This document shows, one piece after another, positions 1-5,040 of a DNA stretch of 5,040 bases (positions are counted from its first letter, which is position 1; each line of letters starts with the position of its first letter). The stretch comes from Victivallales bacterium. GTDB lineage: Bacteria; Verrucomicrobiota; Lentisphaeria; Oligosphaerales; Oligosphaeraceae. The DNA lies in NCBI GenBank assembly GCA_017964325.1, contig JAGCSE010000312.1, forward strand, positions 1-5,040. Reading direction: 5' to 3'. The notes below the pieces were generated by a model. It was not told the origin of the DNA. It ran no database searches and was given only the letters and a program-made list of their open reading frames with translations. Both the position numbers and the translations under genes were made by a program.

Positions 1-1
1 C

Positions 2-1804
2 CGCGTCTTCCTGGTCAAGCAGAACAGGCTCGCCGCCAACCTCCCAAAACAACCGGACATTCCCATCATCGCCGTCAACGACGGCTCCTCCATCTGCCTG
101 GCGGACCATGTCGGTGATGCCTCCATCGAATGGCAGTATTTCGGCCAACCCGTCCAATACCGCGCCATCGGATGGAAAGGCCACATTCCGGAAAGCGGCG
201 CCAATGTCGATTCAGACTACCAGACACGACCGAACGCCAACGGCAAAAACACGACCTACCGCGCCATTTTCATGCATCCGCCATGGCGGCCCGCCGAAGG
301 CACGGCCGCCGTCACATTCCGTCTCAAGTTGCCTGATTCCAATAGCATCCATTTCCTTTTCTCCCGTTCGCAACGGACGGAAAGACCAAACGAACGCCGC
401 AGCGACGGCATCACCTACACGATTCAGGCCGCTGAAGTCGGACAGCCGTTGAAAACCCTCTACGACCGCCATGAAAACATCCGCGTCTGGAAAGACGAAG
501 ACGTTGATTTGACCGCCTTCGCCGGCAAGACCATCGACCTCCGCCTCGCAATCCATCCCGGCCCAGCCAAAAACTCCGCCTGCGACGCCGCCTACTGGGG
601 CCGCGTTCTCATCCAGGCAGGCGAACAGCCGCCCGTCATCGACTACGCCGCACAACCGCCATCGCCCCTTCCAAACATCAATTTTAAATCCAATCTTCCC
701 TTTGGCATTCTGGACCAATGGCTTCCATATAGAATCGGGAGCGGAAACGCATGCCATCATGGTTTCGAAATCTCGTTGGACAATTCGCCGCTCTTCAAGC
801 CCGGCAGCGCCTTCCGCCTGAAGAACTGCAAACGCGAATTCAAACAAGCCAACGCCATCACAACCTATGAACTGGAGGCGGCGCATAAAACCGCCACGCT
901 CACCGTTACGTTCACATTCCTCGACCCCTATTGCCTCCAAGTCCATTTCCAAGCTGAAAACGCCATCATCACGGAGGTCAAGACCGGCCCATGGCATGAC
1001 AATCCAAAGCGGATCTACTTCGGCCACGGCTATGTCGTCGAGAATCCAGGCACCCGAAGTCTGATTTTCAATGGCCACACCGTCGCCGCATCCCACGCGG
1101 CGTTCGAATTCGAAAACGGCCCCGTCGTCCTCCAGGCCATCGACTACCCGCCCAACCATTTGGAAATCAACGCAGACCGCCATACAGCATCGCTCGTCTC
1201 ACGAGACAACTGCACGTTCACCTTCGTCACCGCCCTCACCGCCTTCGAAGCCGCCTACAAATACAGGGGGCTATTCGAAAAACGCAAGCCCGCAGGAGCC
1301 TTCCATAATCTCGCAGGTCGCTTCGTCTTCGACATCTGGCATGGCACGAAAGGCGCCCAAGCCCTTATCACAGGTCTCACGCAGGCAATACGTTACGGTA
1401 TGACAGACTCCATGCTGACCATCCATGACTGGCAGCGTTGGGGCTACGACTACCGCCTGCCGGACATCTGGCCGCCGCGTCCGTCTTGGGGCACCGTCGA
1501 ACAGACGAAAGTCATCGAAGCCATCTGCAAACAGCACAACATCCCGTGGGGCTTCCACGACAACTACATCGACATCTATCCCGATGCGGATGATTTCTCC
1601 TACAAGTTCACCTATTTCCGCAACCAGACGGGCGACTACGACATCCCCTTCCCAGTCTTCCACAAGCACAACCCGCAGCCCAACACCGCATGGTACAACA
1701 AGCATCGTGACGCGCAATCCTACAAATTCCGCCCGGACTGCATCCTGCCGTTCGTCAAACGCAACTACGAACGCATTTTGCAGGACGTCCATCCCACCGC
1801 GTAG
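2..1804 (+). CDS. Large glycosidase-like protein, N-terminal part (5' partial, ends at in-frame TAG)
   Basis: The frame is open from the left edge and has no ATG before 272, so the true start lies outside the window. The ATG at 272 is internal: protein-like sequence precedes it. Numbering residues from base 2, about 30-205 look like a jelly-roll carbohydrate-binding module, with VDLTAF at 168-173 followed by the D195-A-A-Y-W-G200 ending common in such modules. About 225-450 look like a beta-sandwich. A TIM-barrel appears to start near 455, with HDWQRWGYD at 475-483, LPD at 486-488 and HDNY at 519-522. The GYD..LPD pattern recalls the GHD..HPD motif of GH101 endo-alpha-N-acetylgalactosaminidases, recalled from family knowledge and not searched. 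The part ends at TAG 1802-1804 but continues in the same frame to 3304, so this is probably only the first part of one enzyme. Glycan hydrolysis is inferred; substrate unknown. The signal peptide region is not visible. Confidence 0.8.
   Translation, partial: RVFLVKQNRLAANLPKQPDIPIIAVNDGSSICLADHVGDASIEWQYFGQPVQYRAIGWKGHIPESGANVDSDYQTRPNANGKNTTYRAIFMHPPWRPAEGTAAVTFRLKLPDSNSIHFLFSRSQRTERPNERRSDGITYTIQAAEVGQPLKTLYDRHENIRVWKDEDVDLTAFAGKTIDLRLAIHPGPAKNSACDAAYWGRVLIQAGEQPPVIDYAAQPPSPLPNINFKSNLPFGILDQWLPYRIGSGNACHHGFEISLDNSPLFKPGSAFRLKNCKREFKQANAITTYELEAAHKTATLTVTFTFLDPYCLQVHFQAENAIITEVKTGPWHDNPKRIYFGHGYVVENPGTRSLIFNGHTVAASHAAFEFENGPVVLQAIDYPPNHLEINADRHTASLVSRDNCTFTFVTALTAFEAAYKYRGLFEKRKPAGAFHNLAGRFVFDIWHGTKGAQALITGLTQAIRYGMTDSMLTIHDWQRWGYDYRLPDIWPPRPSWGTVEQTKVIEAICKQHNIPWGFHDNYIDIYPDADDFSYKFTYFRNQTGDYDIPFPVFHKHNPQPNTAWYNKHRDAQSYKFRPDCILPFVKRNYERILQDVHPTA
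1802..1804 (+). other. In-frame amber (TAG) codon interrupting the large glycosidase-like gene
   Basis: The frame reads H-P-T-A, TAG, F-V-D-V with no shift on either side. Upstream and downstream frames are identical and both carry coherent protein sequence with the same codon bias. TAG differs from the tyrosine codons TAC and TAT by one base, and an aromatic residue before FVDV would suit a barrel strand leading to a catalytic Asp (GH101 has a YVDV motif here, from memory). The other three stops in the window (3302, 4076, 4934) are all TAA. No ribosome binding site precedes the next in-frame ATG (1871), so internal restart looks unlikely. Confidence 0.9.
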
Positions 1805-3304
1805 TTCGTCGATGTCCTCGCCGCCGTCAAACCGACGGACTGGTATGATTCCGACGGCAACTACCATTCCATGGTCGAGACGCGACAGTATTGGGGCGAG
1901 GCTTTCGCGACCATCCGTAACATGCTCGGCGGCAACGCCCCCACCACGTCCGAAGCAGGCCATGACCAGTTGATCGGCTGGCTGGACGGCGCGGACTGCC
2001 AATGGCTGACGCTCTCCGACGAACCAAACTCCTTCTACACACGCATGCCCTGCACGGATTGGGCCCGCATCCCGTGGTTCGACATGGTCAACCATGACAA
2101 ATTCGCCCTCCTCGGCGCAGGCTACTCCAACCGCTATCAAGGCTCCCGCCCGCGTCTCACCCACGGCATCGGCTCGGATGACTATCTCGCGTCCGAATTG
2201 CTTGCTGCCCACAATCTTATGGGCGATTCCAATCCATTCAACTATGACAATGTCCGCAAATACTGGCTTGCGCAGGATTTCATCCGCCACACCGCCGCCC
2301 GCAACATGGCCGAGCATCGATTCGTCAATGGCGACATCCACCACCAGTATGTCCATTGGTACGACGGCGCACACGTCTGGATCAACCGCTCCGAAAAGCC
2401 ATGGCAACTCTCACTCTACGGCGGACGCGTCCTGCCCGCCTACGGCTTCCTAATCAGCTATCCCGACGACAGCGTTCTTTTCCTCGAAACCGTCAACGGC
2501 CTCTTCCGCGAATACGCTCGTTGCGGCTCCCACGAATTCTTCAACGCCCGCAACACACGGCAGCGCATTTCGCCTTGCGTCTTGGATATCCACCCCTATA
2601 TTTCTGATTTCCAATATCTTGGCGGCAACAAAATCAAATACGTCCTCTCTTGGGAAGCCAATGAGACCGCCCCGTACAACCTCCGCTCGTATGTCCATTT
2701 CTTCGCGGTAAACGACAATCACGACATCGCCTTCCAAGATGACCATGACCTGCCTGTCCCCACGACGAAATTCAACGGCGTCGTCAAAGACGAACGCATC
2801 ATCGAAATCCCTGAAGACCGCGTCAAATTCGATTCCTATCAATGGACATGCGGCCTCTTCACCTTCGAACTCGGACGCATGCTGCTTCGCGGCTACACAT
2901 GCCACGACTCATCCGTCGATCTCGGGACACTCCGTCTCAAACGCGACCAAGACGGCCACATCACGGATGCGACATTTGCGCAAGCCACGTCGGGACAGTA
3001 TTTTGAGAAGGAAATCAACGCCAATCCCGCTGGAACGCTCGTCGCTTTCGACCATCTGAAGACAAGCGGCGCCTTCCGTTTAGTTCGCAAAGACAACGCC
3101 TTGCAGATCACGCCTGTTCCGCAGCAGAATCCGTTCAAAATCGTCATCGATTTGGCTCATTATCTGCCGAAAGTGGCAAAAGCCGTCGTCACGGCGGAGC
3201 CGTTTGAAGACGGCGTCAAGCCTGTCTTCACCGCCGAACAGGACGGCCAGAAACTCACCATCACCCTAACGCCTACAACCATTTTCGCTCTTACAATCCA
3301 GTAA
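1805..3304 (+). CDS. Large glycosidase-like protein, C-terminal part (downstream of the in-frame TAG)
   Basis: This continues the upstream frame directly. An automatic start at ATG 1871 would be artificial: it has no Shine-Dalgarno sequence and it drops conserved-looking sequence from 1805 on. In whole-fragment numbering, FVDV (602-605) supplies D604 as candidate nucleophile, and T-S-E-A-G-H-D supplies E651 as candidate acid/base, by analogy with the Asp/Glu pair of retaining GH101-like enzymes. The barrel seems to close before about residue 780. The DGAHVWIN motif (788-795) resembles the entry to a C-terminal beta-sandwich, and the remainder to 1100 is beta-rich with no membrane segment. I do not recognise a named family with certainty; it resembles uncharacterised glycosidase-like DUF families (DUF5696/DUF6259 type) or distant GH101 relatives. 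It ends with TAA, 21 bases before the next gene, which implies cotranscription. Confidence 0.8.
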   Translation, partial: FVDVLAAVKPTDWYDSDGNYHSMVETRQYWGEAFATIRNMLGGNAPTTSEAGHDQLIGWLDGADCQWLTLSDEPNSFYTRMPCTDWARIPWFDMVNHDKFALLGAGYSNRYQGSRPRLTHGIGSDDYLASELLAAHNLMGDSNPFNYDNVRKYWLAQDFIRHTAARNMAEHRFVNGDIHHQYVHWYDGAHVWINRSEKPWQLSLYGGRVLPAYGFLISYPDDSVLFLETVNGLFREYARCGSHEFFNARNTRQRISPCVLDIHPYISDFQYLGGNKIKYVLSWEANETAPYNLRSYVHFFAVNDNHDIAFQDDHDLPVPTTKFNGVVKDERIIEIPEDRVKFDSYQWTCGLFTFELGRMLLRGYTCHDSSVDLGTLRLKRDQDGHITDATFAQATSGQYFEKEINANPAGTLVAFDHLKTSGAFRLVRKDNALQITPVPQQNPFKIVIDLAHYLPKVAKAVVTAEPFEDGVKPVFTAEQDGQKLTITLTPTTIFALTIQ

Positions 3305-3313
3305 ATCCAGAAA

Positions 3314-3319
3314 AAGGAG
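3314..3319 (+). promoter_or_regulatory. Ribosome binding site (AAGGAG) of the first amidohydrolase-like gene
   Basis: AAGGAG lies six bases before the ATG at 3326, in the 21-base gap after the upstream TAA. It fixes the start of the downstream gene and shows independent translation from a shared transcript. Confidence 0.85.
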
Positions 3320-3325
3320 TCTCTC

Positions 3326-4078
3326 ATGCATTTCTTTGATGCAAACTGCGGCCCGTACGGCCTCTCAGAAAACAATGTCCCAACCATCTTCCCAACCGTA
3401 GAAGAGATTTTGGAAGATATGGACGCGGCTGGCGTCGAAAAGACGACGCTTTGGCACATCTCCCAGAAGGAGATGGGCTGGGCACTAGGCAACAAACTTA
3501 TTGTCAAAGACTTGAATGAAAATCCAGAGGCAAAGAAACGTATCTCGCCGTCATGGTGCGTCGTACCGACCGTCACTGGCGAACAGGGCAGCGCGGAACA
3601 AGTCGTGGAAGAAATGCTCGCCGCCAATGCGGGAACCGTCCGCATCTTCCCTGAAGACCACCGTTGGGAGCTCTATCCCGCCGCCATCGGCGACCTCTTC
3701 ACCCTCTTCACGGAAAACCACATTCCCGTCTATCTCTCCGTCAAAGCCATGGGCTGGGAGAAGATATACCGCACGATGTACATGTTCCCCGACTTATACG
3801 TAATCATCTGCGATTGCGGCCTTTGGGGGCCTGACCGCCGCATCCGCCCGCTTCTCGTCAACTACAAGCATACTTATTTTGAAACCTCCGAATACTGGGC
3901 AGCCGGCAGCATCGCCGACACGGTCCATGCCATCGGCCCAGACCGCCTCCTCTACGGTTCCGGCGCACCGCACTACACCCGTGGCTCCATGATGCTCGCC
4001 ATCCAGCATGCCGACATCTCTGACGAAGCCAAAGAGCTCATCGCCCACGGCAATCTTGAACGCCTCCTGCAGCACTAA
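3326..4078 (+). CDS. Amidohydrolase-2-like TIM-barrel protein lacking the metal-binding residues
   Basis: This 250-residue protein has the layout of the amidohydrolase-2 family (PF04909 type): an N-terminal FFD strand, a region T104-V-R-I-F-P, a strand near 133-140, a strand ending C-D-C at 162-164, Y-G-S-G-A-P at 210-215, and an NLERLL C-terminal helix. It is clearly related in plan to the next gene. Family members normally bind a metal through D-x-H-x-H near the N-terminus, two later His and a late Asp. Here those places read D5-A-N7-C-G9, Y136-L-S138, D163 and G213, so only the first Asp survives. Metal-dependent hydrolysis is therefore doubtful. It may be a partner or regulatory subunit of its neighbour, a metal-free enzyme, or a binding protein. 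It is cytoplasmic, with no signal peptide. The start is set by the AAGGAG six bases upstream. Confidence 0.85.
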   Translation: MHFFDANCGPYGLSENNVPTIFPTVEEILEDMDAAGVEKTTLWHISQKEMGWALGNKLIVKDLNENPEAKKRISPSWCVVPTVTGEQGSAEQVVEEMLAANAGTVRIFPEDHRWELYPAAIGDLFTLFTENHIPVYLSVKAMGWEKIYRTMYMFPDLYVIICDCGLWGPDRRIRPLLVNYKHTYFETSEYWAAGSIADTVHAIGPDRLLYGSGAPHYTRGSMMLAIQHADISDEAKELIAHGNLERLLQH

Positions 4079-4099
4079 CCTCATAAACGGCTTAACCGA

Positions 4100-4105
4100 A
4101 AGGAG
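4100..4105 (+). promoter_or_regulatory. Ribosome binding site (AAGGAG) of the second amidohydrolase gene
   Basis: AAGGAG lies nine bases before the ATG at 4115, in the 36-base gap between the two amidohydrolase-like genes. I see no terminator hairpin in that gap. Confidence 0.85.
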
Positions 4106-4114
4106 ATACATACC

Positions 4115-4936
4115 ATGTCATTCATCCGCCAAAACTCCAAGCTCGTTGACGAATTCTGGGAAAAAGGCATCGTCGAATCCTGCCCCATCTACGATATGCA
4201 CGGCCACATGGGCGAACATTATGCCATCTATTTCGCAGCGCCGAACGCTGACGAAATGGTTACGCTCATGCGCCGCGCCAACGTCGCGAAACTCTGCTTC
4301 TCCCATCATTTCTCCCTCTGGGCGACGCCCCATGTCGGCCAAGCCCCCGCTCTCGAAGCCGCAAAAAAATATCCTGACATCCTCCGCTTCTACTGCTCCA
4401 TCAATCCGAACTATCCGGACCAAATCAAAAAGGATCTTGCGAAAGTCGGCGAATGGATCCCCTACTGCGTCGGACTCAAATTCCTGCCGGACTACCACCA
4501 GAAGCCTGTCTCCGATCCCGCCTACAAACCCGCCCTCGAATTCGCCGAAGCCCTTCATCTGCCGATTCTTATCCACACGTGGAATGGCTCCCCCTACGAC
4601 GGCCCCGCCGTCCTCCGTGACGTCGTGCCCCACTATCCGCACGTCACGTTCATGTGCGCACACTGCTTCAACGGCAATTGGACGGCCGCTGGCGAACTCG
4701 CGAAGGACTATCCGAACGTTTTTATCGAACTGACCTCCGTCCCCGGCACCCGCGGCGCCATCGAGAAGATGGTCTCCATCTGCGGCTCCGAGAAGATCCT
4801 CTACGGCACGGACATGCCATGGTTTGACGAACATCAGGGCGTTGGCGGCGTGCTCGCCGCTGACATCTCCGACGACGACATCCACAACATCCTCCACCGC
4901 AACGCGGAGAAGATTCTCGCGCCGTTCATCGCGTAA
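4115..4936 (+). CDS. Amidohydrolase-2 family metal-dependent hydrolase or lactonase
   Basis: This 273-residue protein has the full metal-site signature of the amidohydrolase-2 family (PF04909 type): D27-M-H29-G-H31, a G-L-K122 strand, I-L-I-H154, C-A-H183-C and Y-G-T-D233-M-P. The length fits the family. Known relatives include sugar lactonases, 2-pyrone-4,6-dicarboxylate lactonase and aromatic decarboxylases, all acting through one divalent metal, so hydrolysis of a lactone or ester, or decarboxylation, is the likely chemistry. The exact substrate cannot be told. There is no signal peptide or membrane segment, so it should be cytoplasmic. It sits 36 bases behind a related gene that has lost these residues and downstream of a glycosidase-like gene, which suggests it works on a product of glycan breakdown. 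The start is supported by AAGGAG nine bases upstream, and the gene ends with TAA. Confidence 0.9.
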   Translation: MSFIRQNSKLVDEFWEKGIVESCPIYDMHGHMGEHYAIYFAAPNADEMVTLMRRANVAKLCFSHHFSLWATPHVGQAPALEAAKKYPDILRFYCSINPNYPDQIKKDLAKVGEWIPYCVGLKFLPDYHQKPVSDPAYKPALEFAEALHLPILIHTWNGSPYDGPAVLRDVVPHYPHVTFMCAHCFNGNWTAAGELAKDYPNVFIELTSVPGTRGAIEKMVSICGSEKILYGTDMPWFDEHQGVGGVLAADISDDDIHNILHRNAEKILAPFIA

Positions 4937-4948
4937 AGTGGGAGAATA

Positions 4949-4984
4949 GAGACAAAAGAGACAAAAGGGACATAAGAGACAAAG
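4949..4984 (+). repeat. Tandem 9-base repeat array, left arm (GAGACAAAA type)
   Basis: Four clear units in a row: GAGACAAAA (4949), GAGACAAAA (4958), GGGACATAA (4967) and GAGACAAAG (4976). Weaker units flank them: GGGAGAATA (4940) and GAATCAAAT (4985). The array starts 12 bases after the TAA of the preceding gene. Confidence 0.9.
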
Positions 4985-5000
4985 GAATCAAATCTGTCAC

Positions 5001-5040
5001 TTTCATCGCTTTCGTCGCTTTCGTCCCTTTCGTCGCTTTC
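5001..5040 (+). repeat. Tandem 9-base repeat array, right arm (TTTCGTCGC type), runs off the window
   Basis: Units are TTTCATCGC (5001), TTTCGTCGC (5010), TTTCGTCCC (5019) and TTTCGTCGC (5028), then a cut-off TTTC (5037). A decayed unit ATCTGTCAC may precede at 4992. The reverse complement GCGACGAAA matches the left-arm unit GAGACAAAA at 7 of 9 bases, so the two arrays face each other and could form a long imperfect hairpin. That hairpin could act as a transcription terminator or RNA stabiliser for the cluster, but this is inference. Confidence 0.85.

Noticed and set aside
272..1804. Gene start at ATG 272
   Set aside because: Coherent protein sequence in the same frame extends to the window edge and includes the front of the carbohydrate-binding-like module; no Shine-Dalgarno sequence precedes 272.
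1805..1870. Pyrrolysine insertion or a programmed readthrough signal after the TAG
   Set aside because: I see no convincing stem-loop or known readthrough context directly after the TAG, and the protein is not of a pyrrolysine-containing family; readthrough remains possible but not shown.
212..2407. Long minus-strand open frames (212-1183 and 1271-2407) opposite the large gene
   Set aside because: They mirror a well-supported plus-strand frame; the sense-strand codon bias avoids TTA, CTA and TCA and so leaves the antisense open. Their translations are rich in V, D, G and A with no recognisable domain and no ribosome binding site.
1871..3304. Independent second gene starting at ATG 1871
   Set aside because: There is no ribosome binding site, the frame equals the upstream one, and the FVDV catalytic-type motif lies between the TAG and this ATG, so a separate gene would be split through its active site.
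4118..4897. Minus-strand open frame of 259 codons opposite the second amidohydrolase gene
   Set aside because: The plus-strand gene carries a complete amidohydrolase motif set and a ribosome binding site; the antisense frame has neither.
4940..5040. CRISPR array or coding tripeptide repeat
   Set aside because: Units are 9 bases with no spacers, so not CRISPR. All frames of a 9-base repeat stay open by chance, and no start with a ribosome binding site leads into it.

Overview
The window is one tightly packed, plus-strand gene cluster. It has about 3.3 kb of a very large protein gene that begins before the window, two short amidohydrolase-type genes behind it, and an array of 9-base repeats at the right edge. 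The DNA is moderately GC-rich, and coding-strand codons strongly favour C at the third position (gcc, ttc, atc, cgc). Both downstream genes have clear AAGGAG ribosome binding sites. This is bacterial. The mix of a large multi-module glycosidase-like protein with paired amidohydrolase-2 proteins suggests a carbohydrate-degrading member of the PVC group (for example Lentisphaerota/Victivallales or Kiritimatiellota), but that placement is inference from gene style and not from a marker gene.

Positions 2-3304 form one continuous reading frame of 1,101 codons, broken once by an amber TAG at 1802-1804. Protein-like sequence continues on both sides of the TAG without a frame change. The fragment reads as a jelly-roll carbohydrate-binding-like module, a beta-sandwich, a TIM-barrel with GH101-like motifs, and a C-terminal beta-rich part. 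The stop lies three codons before the best candidate for the catalytic nucleophile Asp, so the short product would be catalytically dead. The gene is either a fresh nonsense mutant, a sequencing or assembly error, or read through.

Positions 3326-4078 and 4115-4936 encode two related TIM-barrel proteins of the amidohydrolase-2 type, 21 and 36 bases behind their upstream neighbours, so the three genes probably form one transcript. The second protein keeps every expected metal-binding residue. The first has lost them all at the matching positions. A plausible joint role is uptake-side breakdown of a glycan, with the amidohydrolase acting on a released sugar acid, lactone or aromatic substituent. 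The substrate cannot be read from sequence.

Positions 4937-5040 are non-coding and hold two facing arrays of 9-base repeats (GAGACAAAA-type, then TTTCGTCGC-type) that are imperfect reverse complements of each other. The second array runs off the window.
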